51,286 nucleotides of DNA from S012-113 sp965368405 (lineage in GTDB: Bacteria; Bacteroidota; Bacteroidia; Cytophagales; Cyclobacteriaceae), in assembly GCA_965368405.1 (NCBI GenBank), contig CBDUMS010000013.1:1-51286 (forward strand), read 5' to 3'. The position numbers and the translations under genes were made by a program. The notes beneath the pieces were generated by a model. The model was given only the letters and a program-made list of their open reading frames with translations. It was not told the DNA's origin and made no database searches. Shown in pieces: positions 44,536 to 51,286 of the stretch; position 1 is the stretch's first letter, and each line of letters starts with the position of its first letter.

Positions 44536-45936
44536 TCAATCCATAGAACCGATCATTTTCTTTGGGTCGACCCATTCATCAAACTGATCAGCCGTTAAAT
44601 AGCCTAGATTTAAGGCTTCTTCTTTAAGCGTTGTACCATTCTCATGTGCTGTTTTAGCAATTTTAGCCGCTTTTTCATAGCCAATATGGGTATTCAGTGC
44701 TGTTACTAGCATCAAAGAATTTTTAAGATTTTGTTCTAATCTCGGATAATTTGGCTCTATTCCAACAGCACAATTATCATTAAATGAAATACATGCATCT
44801 CCTATTAATCTTGCAGATGTAAGTAAATTACTTGCCATTAGTGGTTTGAAAACATTCAGCTCATAATGACCAGTTAATCCGCCTACGCTTAGTGCCACAT
44901 CATTGCCAACTACCTGTGCACATACCATAGTTAATGCTTCTGCCTGCGTAGGGTTTACCTTTCCTGGCATGATAGAAGAACCAGGCTCATTCGCTGGGAT
45001 AATTATTTCACCAATGCCACTTCTCGGACCGGATGCCAACGTTCTAATATCGTTTGCGATCTTCATCAAACTAACGGCCAGCTGCTTTAGCGCACCATGT
45101 GTTTCTACAAAGGCATCGTGAGCTGCTAATGCTTCGAACTTATTTGCAGCAGATACAAAAGGAAGCCCTGTTAATTCTGCTATATGTTTTGCCACTAAAT
45201 CAGCATAACCCTTAGGAGTGTTAATTCCAGTACCTACTGCCGTTCCTCCCAAAGCCAATTCCGCCAGATGCTCTAAGGTGTTTCTAAGTGCTTTTAATCC
45301 ATGATCTAATTGTGAAACATAGCCAGAAAACTCCTGACCTAACGTAAGCGGTGTGGCATCCATAAGGTGAGTCCGCCCAATTTTTACAACATCTTTAAAT
45401 GCTTCAGATTTCAGTCTTAGGGTATCTCTTAATTTTTCTACTCCCGGAATAGTGGTTTCAAGAACCATCTTATAGGCCGCAATGTGCATTCCAGTAGGAA
45501 AAGTGTCATTCGAAGATTGAGATTTATTCACATCATCGTTCGGGTGAATGAGGCGCTCACCCTCACCTAATGTATTCCCCAGTAAGACATGTGTTTTGTT
45601 TGCAATCACTTCATTTAGGTTCATATTAGATTGTGTGCCGGAACCTGTTTGCCAGATTACAAGGGGGAACTGATCATCCAATTTACCTTCTAAGATCTCA
45701 TCACAAGCGCGGCCAATTAAATCACGTTTTTCTTCATTTAAAACACCTAATTCACAATTGGTAATCGCTGCAGCCTTCTTTAGGTAAGCAAAGCCATAGA
45801 CTATTTCTAAAGGCATTTGCTGTTTGGAGCCTCCTATTTTAAAGTTTTGACGAGAGCGCTCTGTCTGTGCGCCCCAGTATTTATCAGCGGGGACTTTTAC
45901 CTCTCCCATGGTATCTTTTTCAATACGATATTCCAT
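44536..45936 (-). CDS. fumC: Class II fumarate hydratase
   Basis: A 466-residue fumarase that interconverts fumarate and malate in the TCA cycle without an iron-sulfur cluster. Motifs are TGSGTQSNMNLNEVIAN, HPNDDVNKSQSSND, the catalytic-loop signature GSSIMPGKVNPTQAE and the C-terminal GTTLKEEALNLGYL. Length is standard. It appears monocistronic on the minus strand. Confidence 0.97.
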   Translation of the reverse strand: MEYRIEKDTMGEVKVPADKYWGAQTERSRQNFKIGGSKQQMPLEIVYGFAYLKKAAAITNCELGVLNEEKRDLIGRACDEILEGKLDDQFPLVIWQTGSGTQSNMNLNEVIANKTHVLLGNTLGEGERLIHPNDDVNKSQSSNDTFPTGMHIAAYKMVLETTIPGVEKLRDTLRLKSEAFKDVVKIGRTHLMDATPLTLGQEFSGYVSQLDHGLKALRNTLEHLAELALGGTAVGTGINTPKGYADLVAKHIAELTGLPFVSAANKFEALAAHDAFVETHGALKQLAVSLMKIANDIRTLASGPRSGIGEIIIPANEPGSSIMPGKVNPTQAEALTMVCAQVVGNDVALSVGGLTGHYELNVFKPLMASNLLTSARLIGDACISFNDNCAVGIEPNYPRLEQNLKNSLMLVTALNTHIGYEKAAKIAKTAHENGTTLKEEALNLGYLTADQFDEWVDPKKMIGSMD

Positions 45937-45970
45937 ATTCTTAACGTTAATAGATGCGAAAATAATGAAT

Positions 45971-45978
45971 CAAAAATA
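45971..45978 (-). promoter_or_regulatory. Candidate -7 element (TATTTTTG) for fumC
   Basis: Exact TAnnTTTG match on the minus strand, 35 bases upstream of the fumC ATG. The nearest TTTG upstream (45992-45995) leaves only 13 bases, so the -33 element is not supported. Confidence 0.35.
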
Positions 45979-46024
45979 CGAAGAATGATTACAAATCAGA
46001 CTTGAAATATATCTAATAGCTGAG

Positions 46025-46564
46025 TTAGAAAATCTTAAGTTTAGCTGCAAAATCCCAGAGTACCACTCCCATACTTACTGCAATATTCAAGGAGTGTTTA
46101 GTCCCAACCTGTGGGATTTCAATACATTGGTCAACAACGTCCATTACCTCTTGCTGAACACCCTTTACTTCGTTGCCAAAAACCAATGCGTATTTCGCTT
46201 CGCTATCTACACTAAAGTCATGTAACATTATGCTGTTTTGGGCTTGTTCTATAGCAATAGTTTTATACCCTTTTTCCTTGAGGTCTAATACTGCTTCGCA
46301 AGTGTCGCTTACGTAATCCCATGGAACTGTTTCGGTAGCACCTAGAGCGGTTTTATTAATATCTCTATGCGGTGGGAGAGCCGTTATGCCCGTCAAAATG
46401 ATCCTTTCTATTAAAAAGGCATCGCTCGTTCTAAATGCCGAGCCAATATTATTCATGCTTCGAATATTATCTAGAATTACAACTATTGGAGTCTTCTTAG
46501 CAGCCTTATATTCAGCGCTACTTAGTCGTTCGAGCTCATCATTTTTTAACTTTTGCATAATCAA
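46025..46564 (-). CDS. SpoU (TrmH)-family RNA 2'-O-methyltransferase
   Basis: A 179-residue SPOUT methyltransferase without the extra substrate-binding domains of RlmB. Motif 1 is LDNIRSMNNIGSAFRTSDAF, motif 2 YALVFGNEVKGV and motif 3 IEIPQVGTKHSLNIAVSMGVVLWD. It uses SAM to methylate a ribose, probably of tRNA or rRNA; the target is not predictable. The start could be either Met (46564 or 46558). It is divergent from mutS. Confidence 0.92.
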   Translation of the reverse strand: MIMQKLKNDELERLSSAEYKAAKKTPIVVILDNIRSMNNIGSAFRTSDAFLIERIILTGITALPPHRDINKTALGATETVPWDYVSDTCEAVLDLKEKGYKTIAIEQAQNSIMLHDFSVDSEAKYALVFGNEVKGVQQEVMDVVDQCIEIPQVGTKHSLNIAVSMGVVLWDFAAKLKIF

Positions 46565-46636
46565 TCGCTAGCAGTACATTTTCGTCGAGAATTTAATGAT
46601 CTTTGGCTAAGTTTACAGTTCATTAATCATTCCTGA

Positions 46637-49240
46637 ATGTCGAAATCTAAGGTAAGCAAAGAAACTCCTTTAATGAAGCAATACAATGCTATAAAAGCAA
46701 AGTATCCGGGTGCGTTACTGCTTTTTAGGGTGGGAGATTTCTATGAAACCTTTGGCGAAGACGCTATTAAAGCCAGCAAGATTTTAGACATTGTACTAAC
46801 TAAAAGAGCAAATGGCTCCGCCTCAGAAATAGAATTAGCAGGTTTTCCCCATCATGCTTTAGACACCTATCTTCCCAAACTGGTCAGAGCCGGAAACAGG
46901 GTGGCTATTTGCGATCAACTGGAAGACCCGAAGTCGGTAAAAGGGATCGTTAAGCGCGGTGTTACAGAGCTCGTTACGCCCGGTCTTTCCTTTAATGATA
47001 ATGTTCTCGACAAAAAAGCGAATAACTACCTCGCTGCCATAAGCTTTCATAAAGAAGAAGCTGGCATCTCATTTCTTGATCTATCTACCGGGGAGTTTAT
47101 GGCCGCTGAAGGCAGTCTTGATTATGTGCAGAAATTAATTCAAGGGTTTAGTCCATCTGAAATACTTTATAATAAGAGCCAGAAAACGCAGTTTGAAGAA
47201 AATTTGGGCACTGATTTAATATCTTATGCCGTTGACGATTGGGTTTTTGGCGAAGACTATGGATATGAAACATTAACTCAGCACTTTGAAACTAATAACC
47301 TAAAAGGCTTTGGCTTAGAGAAGCAAACTTTAGCGATTACGGCAGCCGGCGCAATTCTGTATTATTTAAATGAAACGGAGCATAAAGAAACCAGTCATAT
47401 TCTGGGTATATCAAGAATAGCAGAAGAAAAATATGTTTGGCTAGACCGATTTACCATACGGAACTTAGAACTTGTTTATGCACAATCAGAAGGCGGGATA
47501 CCATTAATCGACATTATGGATGAGACGGTTACACCTATGGGTAGCCGCATGCTTAAAAAATGGATGGTATTACCGCTAAAGGATAAGGCTGCAATTGAAC
47601 AGCGATTGACTATTGTAGGCTCATTTCTTAAGAAACAGGAATTACGCCAAAATGTATTAAACAACCTGAAGCAAATCGGCGATCTCGAACGATTGATATC
47701 CAAGGTGGCAGTAGGCAGAATCAATCCGCGCGAATTACTGATGTTGAGCAAAGCGCTCATTCAAACTGAACCTATTGTTGCAACTATTAACAAGGCCAAA
47801 GAGAAACCTCTTCATGAGCTATCGAAACAAATAGATTTATGTAATTCGCTACAAGAAAGACTAAAGAAAGAACTCAGTGATGAAGCCCCAATGTTGGCCC
47901 ATCAAGGAGGAATAATAAAAGAAGGGGTTAATAAAGAACTTGATGAACTCAGAAAAATCGCTTTTTCGGGTAAAGATTATCTCATGCAAATCCGTGATCG
48001 AGAAGTGGAGCGCACGGGAATTGGTTCGTTAAAAATCGCATACAATAAGGTATTTGGCTACTATTTAGAAGTTAGCAATACCCATAAAGATAAAGTGCCT
48101 CCAGAGTGGATTCGAAAGCAAACGCTTGTTAACGCCGAGCGCTATATTACGGAAGAACTTAAGATTTATGAAGAAAAAATTCTAACGGCCGAAGGCAAAC
48201 TACTAAGTATAGAGCAATCGCTTTTTTCAGAATTGGTGGCATACGTGGGACAGTATGTAAGTGCAATTCAAAAAAATGCGCATGTACTCGCAACACTCGA
48301 TACTCTCATTTCCTTTGCCTCTATTGCTGAGTATAATAAGTACTGCCAACCAAAAATTAACTACGATCATAAACTGAATATCAAAGCCGGAAGGCATCCT
48401 GTTATTGAAAAAAGCCTCCCCTTAGGTGAGGCGTATGTTCCCAACGATATTCTTCTTGATAATAATTCTCAACAAATAATAATTATTACTGGGCCAAATA
48501 TGTCGGGAAAGTCTGCCCTGCTTCGACAAACGGCCTTAATAGTGCTCATGGCTCAAATGGGTAGTTATGTGCCTGCTAAAGCAGCAGAAATAGGCGTAGT
48601 AGATAAAGTGTTTACTCGCGTAGGGGCTTCAGACAATCTCTCTCAGGGCGAGTCCACCTTTATGGTAGAAATGACAGAAACTGCCAGTATCCTAAATAAT
48701 TTGTCTGAAAACAGCTTGATTTTAATGGACGAAATAGGCAGAGGCACGAGCACCTACGACGGCGTAGCCATTGCCTGGTCTATTGTGGAACATTTGCACA
48801 ATAATTTACAAGCACGACCAAAAACACTGTTTGCCACCCATTACCATGAGCTAAATCAATTAGCCGATGATCTTCCACGTGTTAAAAATTATAATGTATC
48901 CGTTAAAGAATTAGGCGACAAGGTGATATTTATGCGAACCTTAAAAAAAGGTGGTAGTGAACATAGTTTTGGAATTCATGTAGCACAAATGGCCGGAATG
49001 CCTAATCCGGTAGTCCTCAGAGCAAATGAAATCATGCACTTTTTAGAAAAAGACCGGAGTAAGCGGGAGGAAAAAGAGAAGATTAAAAAGCTTAAACCGC
49101 AAACGGAACAGCTTGCCATGTTCACCCCCGATCCCAGAATGGGTGAGGTAAAAGAGTTTCTTAAATCATTCGACATCAATACCATTTCGCCCGTAGAGGC
49201 CTTAATGAAATTGAATGAGCTAAAGGGAAAATTGAAATAA
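46637..49240 (+). CDS. mutS: DNA mismatch repair ATPase MutS
   Basis: An 867-residue MutS1. The mismatch-wedge motif is Phe-x-Glu in GDFYETFGEDA. The connector, lever and clamp domains occupy the middle. The ATPase shows Walker A GPNMSGKSALLRQ, the stacking/signature loops around SQGESTFMVEMTET, Walker B LILMDEIGRGTSTYDG and the His switch in THYHEL. The C-terminal helix-turn-helix dimerises ATPase domains. Standard length for Bacteroidota. Confidence 0.97.
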   Translation: MSKSKVSKETPLMKQYNAIKAKYPGALLLFRVGDFYETFGEDAIKASKILDIVLTKRANGSASEIELAGFPHHALDTYLPKLVRAGNRVAICDQLEDPKSVKGIVKRGVTELVTPGLSFNDNVLDKKANNYLAAISFHKEEAGISFLDLSTGEFMAAEGSLDYVQKLIQGFSPSEILYNKSQKTQFEENLGTDLISYAVDDWVFGEDYGYETLTQHFETNNLKGFGLEKQTLAITAAGAILYYLNETEHKETSHILGISRIAEEKYVWLDRFTIRNLELVYAQSEGGIPLIDIMDETVTPMGSRMLKKWMVLPLKDKAAIEQRLTIVGSFLKKQELRQNVLNNLKQIGDLERLISKVAVGRINPRELLMLSKALIQTEPIVATINKAKEKPLHELSKQIDLCNSLQERLKKELSDEAPMLAHQGGIIKEGVNKELDELRKIAFSGKDYLMQIRDREVERTGIGSLKIAYNKVFGYYLEVSNTHKDKVPPEWIRKQTLVNAERYITEELKIYEEKILTAEGKLLSIEQSLFSELVAYVGQYVSAIQKNAHVLATLDTLISFASIAEYNKYCQPKINYDHKLNIKAGRHPVIEKSLPLGEAYVPNDILLDNNSQQIIIITGPNMSGKSALLRQTALIVLMAQMGSYVPAKAAEIGVVDKVFTRVGASDNLSQGESTFMVEMTETASILNNLSENSLILMDEIGRGTSTYDGVAIAWSIVEHLHNNLQARPKTLFATHYHELNQLADDLPRVKNYNVSVKELGDKVIFMRTLKKGGSEHSFGIHVAQMAGMPNPVVLRANEIMHFLEKDRSKREEKEKIKKLKPQTEQLAMFTPDPRMGEVKEFLKSFDINTISPVEALMKLNELKGKLK

Positions 49241-49301
49241 ATTCCTCCTACTTTGAGCGGCTCTCAGCTACTTCTTTAGATAATTATTCGTAATCAAACT
49301 A

Positions 49302-49331
49302 TTGTACTTAGGCTTGTCCTTCCTAACTTTG
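49302..49331 (+). promoter_or_regulatory. Promoter of the desaturase gene
   Basis: TTG (49302-49304), 19 bases, TAACTTTG (49324-49331): a full Bacteroidota consensus. Transcription should start near 49338, leaving a leader of about a dozen bases. Confidence 0.72.
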
Positions 49332-49349
49332 TGGTTTAACGATTGAAAT

Positions 49350-50294
49350 ATGGCTTTAGAGGGAGCGGCGGTAGTAAAAGAGAAAAGGAATCCAATTCGA
49401 TATCGGAAATCGTTTGAGATGCTTTTGATTCATTTTGTGCCACTTTTAGCATTTTTTACCGGGGTAACCTGGTTCGATTGGACAGTAGCTATTGTGCTGT
49501 ATTTTTTAAGAATGTTCTTTATCACTGGTTTCTACCATCGATATTTTTCACATAAGACTTTTAAAACTTCGCGTTGGTTTCAGTTTGTAATGGCGTTTCT
49601 GGCCCAGACCTCAATGCAAAAGGGTGCATTATGGTGGGCAGCACATCATAGGGTACATCACCGTACCAGCGATCAACCAGGCGATCCCCACTCAATGAAG
49701 ATTTATGGATTCTGGTATTCTCATATAGGCTGGATTCTCGGTCCCGACTACAAAGAAACCGACTTTGATGGTATAAGCGATTTCAGCAAATACAAGGAAT
49801 TGGTATGGTTAAATAAGTACTACATTGTTCCACCTTTAGTTATGATGGTTGTGGTAATGTTACTTGGCGGAATTGTTAATGGCGGTAGCGTGCTGGCCAC
49901 CTTTTCTGTGCCGGGAGGACTTTCTACCTTAATCATCGGATACTTCCTAAGTACGATTGTACTGTATCACGGAACGTTTTCAATTAACTCTATAATGCAT
50001 AAAATAGGTCGTCAACGCTATGAATCAGGAGATGAGTCGAGAAATTCGGTTATTCTAGCCTTGATTACACTTGGTGAAGGCTGGCATAATAACCACCATT
50101 ATTATGAGTCTTCCACGCGACAAGGCTTTTTCTGGTGGGAGATAGACATAACCTATTATTTGATTAAAATGATGTCGTGGGTTGGCCTTGTCTGGGATAT
50201 TCAGGAGGTTCCAAAGCACATTAAAGATTCTAGAAACAAAAGAGAGGCCTATCAACTTAAAAAACAGTACGAGGAGCTAAAAAAGACCGCATAA
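49350..50294 (+). CDS. Acyl-CoA/fatty acid delta-9-type desaturase
   Basis: A 314-residue integral membrane diiron desaturase that introduces a cis double bond into acyl chains to adjust membrane fluidity. The three His boxes are HRYFSH (63-68), HHRVHH (99-104) and HNNHH (246-250). Four hydrophobic segments anchor it in the inner membrane. It lacks the cytochrome b5 domain of eukaryotic relatives, so a ferredoxin or similar donor is needed. The promoter at 49302-49331 is immediately upstream. Confidence 0.92.
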   Translation: MALEGAAVVKEKRNPIRYRKSFEMLLIHFVPLLAFFTGVTWFDWTVAIVLYFLRMFFITGFYHRYFSHKTFKTSRWFQFVMAFLAQTSMQKGALWWAAHHRVHHRTSDQPGDPHSMKIYGFWYSHIGWILGPDYKETDFDGISDFSKYKELVWLNKYYIVPPLVMMVVVMLLGGIVNGGSVLATFSVPGGLSTLIIGYFLSTIVLYHGTFSINSIMHKIGRQRYESGDESRNSVILALITLGEGWHNNHHYYESSTRQGFFWWEIDITYYLIKMMSWVGLVWDIQEVPKHIKDSRNKREAYQLKKQYEELKKTA

Positions 50295-50312
50295 GATTTT
50301 TGAATTATAGGC

Positions 50313-50342
50313 TTGTAATTTATGACCACTTATTTACATTTG
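50313..50342 (+). promoter_or_regulatory. Promoter of the tRNA-Gly leader
   Basis: TTG (50313-50315), 19 bases, TACATTTG (50335-50342): full Bacteroidota consensus. Predicted start near 50349, about 155 bases before the tRNA-Gly gene. The first transcribed bases form a perfect 9-base-pair hairpin (50348-50356 with 50363-50371). Confidence 0.72.
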
Positions 50343-50348
50343 CAGTCC

Positions 50349-50504
50349 CATTTAAGAAAAGCCTTAAATGGAGCATTTTGAAAGCCAATAAGCGAAAGTA
50401 GCTCAGCTGAGGACCGAACGTTAAGAATTGATCCTGTTGATCATTTCAGCGAGGGGCCAGTAGGCGCGAAAGCACCAGCTGAGTATTGACATATTGAATT
50501 ATAA
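50349..50504 (+). ncRNA. Structured leader or small RNA upstream of tRNA-Gly
   Basis: The predicted transcript begins with a 9-bp hairpin (CCATTTAAG/CTTAAATGG). It then carries GCGAAAGTAGCTCAGCTG (50392-50409), a copy of the first 18 bases of tRNA-Gly, which pairs internally as GCTCAGCTG with CAGCTGAGT (50476-50484). Inside that stem are small hairpins TGATC/GATCA and a GAAA tetraloop stem (GGCGC/GCACC, one mismatch). The segment 50474-50483, ACCAGCTGAG, is a perfect 10-base complement of the tRNA D-arm at 50515-50524. It may be a processed leader, a stand-alone small RNA or a tRNA relic; none is demonstrated. Confidence 0.45.
50391..50409 (+). repeat. Partial copy of tRNA-Gly 5' end
   Basis: The first 18 bases of the tRNA-Gly gene are repeated exactly at 50392-50409. 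Four bases before it also match, so the direct repeat is 22 bases long and is displaced by 113 bases. The sequence after it is not tRNA-like. Confidence 0.85.
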
Positions 50505-50577
<73 letters not shown>

Positions 50578-50588
50578 CAAAATAAAAA

Positions 50589-50635
50589 GAGCTAGTGAAT
50601 TTTAGATCACATCGACAATTTACAGCTCATTTTTG
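50589..50635 (+). terminator. Possible terminator after tRNA-Gly
   Basis: Imperfect stem from GAGCT (50589-50593) to AGCTC (50624-50628) with two bulges, followed by ATTTTTG. It is about a dozen bases after the tRNA-Gly 3' end. Confidence 0.4.
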
Positions 50636-50713
50636 TTTATAGACTACCAAAGATTACTTCTTGCGGGTTTACCTGTGAGAATCTGTTCTCCGTTCTTGTA
50701 ACGTCGAGAGCAT

Positions 50714-50797
50714 GCCGGGATGGTGGAATTGGTAGACACGCGAGACTTAAAATCTCGTGTCCTTCGGGACGTGTGGGTTCAAGTCCCACTCCTGGTA
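50714..50797 (+). tRNA. tRNA-Leu (UAA)
   Basis: An 84-base tRNA with the long variable arm of class II. Acceptor stem GCCGGGA/TCCTGGT includes two G-U pairs. Anticodon stem CGAGA/TCTCG with loop CTTAAAA gives anticodon UAA (50748-50750). T-arm GTGGG/CCCAC with loop TTCAAGT. CCA is not encoded. Its 3' 13 bases plus the downstream terminator are duplicated at 51157-51206. Confidence 0.97.
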
Positions 50798-50834
50798 CTT
50801 AAAACCTCGACGAGATCGTCGGGGTTTTTTGGTT
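50785..50834 (+). repeat. Direct repeat, proximal copy (tRNA-Leu 3' end plus terminator)
   Basis: Fifty bases from the T-stem of tRNA-Leu through its terminator. Forty-nine of fifty bases are identical to 51157-51206 (the difference is G50809 versus T51181). The two copies bracket the GIY-YIG gene, with a displacement of 372 bases. Confidence 0.95.
50805..50830 (+). terminator. tRNA-Leu terminator
   Basis: Stem CCTCGACG/CGTCGGGG (50805-50812, 50817-50824; one G-U pair) with loop AGAT, then TTTTTT. It starts 7 bases after the tRNA 3' end. Confidence 0.9.
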
Positions 50835-50841
50835 AAAGGAT

Positions 50842-51126
50842 ATGGCAACTGTATATATTTTATATTCACCATCTATTGATCGCTATTATGTAGGTAGCTG
50901 TCTCAATCTTGAGCAAAGAATAGAGGAGCATAATCAAAGTCTTTATGAATCGGCCTATACTAAACGTGCTACTGATTGGCGTCTATACTATTCAGAGGCT
51001 AACCTTGGTTATGATCAGGCTAGAAAAATTGAGAGGCAAATCAAGCTCATGAAAAGTCGGAAGTATTTCAAAAATCTCCGAAAACACACAGGAATAATGG
51101 AAAAATTAAAAGAAAAATATTCTTAA
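50842..51126 (+). CDS. GIY-YIG nuclease-domain protein (URI/UPF0213-like), 94 aa
   Basis: A 94-residue single-domain nuclease. The N-terminal GIY-YIG strands read VYILYSPSIDRYYVGSC (GIY replaced by YIL, YIG by YVG, which is usual in this subfamily), then LEQRIEEHN with the conserved Arg26, and ARKIERQIK with the likely metal-binding Glu64. The family cuts DNA and includes UvrC-related and homing endonucleases; small versions are very common in Bacteroidota, but their biological role is not settled. The stop codon (51124-51126) is followed within 6 bases by a duplicated tRNA T-arm. It is enclosed by the 50-base tRNA-Leu repeat and is the only gene between the copies. No resolvase, integrase or transposase is present. 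Codon use looks similar to the neighbours. Confidence 0.9.
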   Translation: MATVYILYSPSIDRYYVGSCLNLEQRIEEHNQSLYESAYTKRATDWRLYYSEANLGYDQARKIERQIKLMKSRKYFKNLRKHTGIMEKLKEKYS

Positions 51127-51138
51127 AACGCGGGTTCA

Positions 51139-51156
51139 TCCCGATAGCTATCGGGA
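51139..51156. repeat. Perfect 18-base palindrome inserted in a duplicated tRNA T-arm
   Basis: TCCCGATAGCTATCGGGA is fully self-complementary. It sits between GGGTTCA (51132-51138) and CCCACTCCTGG (51157 on), exactly where the intact tRNA-Leu has the T-loop bases AGT. From memory the core is a frequent dispersed palindrome in Bacteroidota genomes; I saw it only once in this window. Confidence 0.95.
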
Positions 51157-51206
51157 CCCACTCCTGGTACTTAAAACCTCTACGAGATCGTCGGGGTTTT
51201 TTGGTT
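51157..51206 (+). repeat. Direct repeat, distal copy (tRNA-Leu 3' end plus terminator)
   Basis: Second copy of the 50-base tRNA-Leu tail. It includes a terminator-like hairpin (51177-51184 with 51189-51196, then TTTTTT), which now has one T-C mismatch because of T51181. It may still end transcription of the nuclease gene. Confidence 0.95.
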
Positions 51207-51286
51207 TAGAACTCTTGGAAGATCATTAAGTACAACCTTACTCATCTCAAGCCACGATCTAAATCACGTAACAGAAATCTGCGAAC

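Noticed and set aside
50391..50504. Treating the duplicated tRNA-Gly 5' end as a second functional tRNA gene
   Set aside because: Only the first 18 bases match; no anticodon arm or matching acceptor 3' strand follows.
50785..51206. Calling the tRNA-Leu repeat an att site of a classical integrative element
   Set aside because: The element is only 372 bases long and encodes no integrase or excisionase; the direct repeat is reported, but the usual integrase mechanism is not supported.

Overview
The window looks like chromosomal DNA of a Bacteroidota member, most likely a marine or soil Cytophagales (Fulvivirga/Marivirga-like). The reasons are moderate A+T content, near absence of Shine-Dalgarno sequences, several Bacteroidota-type promoters (TTG, about 19-20 bases, TAnnTTTG), a subtilase with a C-terminal type IX secretion sorting domain, and typical housekeeping families (LptB, RuvB, RecJ, QueG, class Ia NrdAB, GH3-family enzyme, PPi-type phosphofructokinase). 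Genus is inference. No phage, insertion sequence or CRISPR array was seen.

Layout. 1-4.9 kb: a small conserved-looking protein, then a compact operon of a thioredoxin-ApbE fusion, a DUF4266 mini-lipoprotein and a DUF3570 outer-membrane barrel, then an esterase, a membrane protein and an SRPBCC protein facing an AraC regulator. 6-14 kb: S9 peptidase, ruvB-queG, a second apbE with a ZIP metal transporter and acs. 14-21 kb: DUF3052/GyrI-like pair, RDD protein, PPi-type PFK, GH3-like enzyme, lptB-recJ. 21-30.5 kb: exported Asp-box protein and DPP-IV-like peptidase, 2H RNA ligase-like protein, YccF, T9SS subtilase, outer-membrane barrel. 30.5-36 kb: rplU-rpmA, a 480-base intergenic region, nrdB-nrdA, lipid A acyltransferase-like gene.

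36.1-43.8 kb is the most coherent accessory unit: a fused Fe-S/NrfD subunit, a cytoplasmic molybdopterin oxidoreductase, a SulP anion transporter, an ArsR-type regulator and two YeeE/YedE half-transporters. It is preceded by an 11+11 base inverted repeat and closed by a strong terminator. I read it as a sulfur-oxyanion (probably sulfite-oxidising, SoeABC-like) operon whose ArsR protein likely controls the palindrome.

43.8-51.3 kb: SPOR-like coiled-coil protein, fumC, SpoU methyltransferase, mutS, acyl-CoA desaturase, and a tRNA locus. The tRNA locus is the most unusual region. A near-consensus promoter starts a structured leader of about 155 bases that carries a copy of the tRNA-Gly 5' end plus a 10-base antisense to its D-arm. 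Just downstream, a 94-residue GIY-YIG nuclease gene is bracketed by a 50-base direct repeat (49/50 identical) of the tRNA-Leu 3' end and its terminator, with a perfect 18-base palindrome inserted in the T-arm of the distal copy. This resembles a very small tRNA-tail-targeting mobile cassette.
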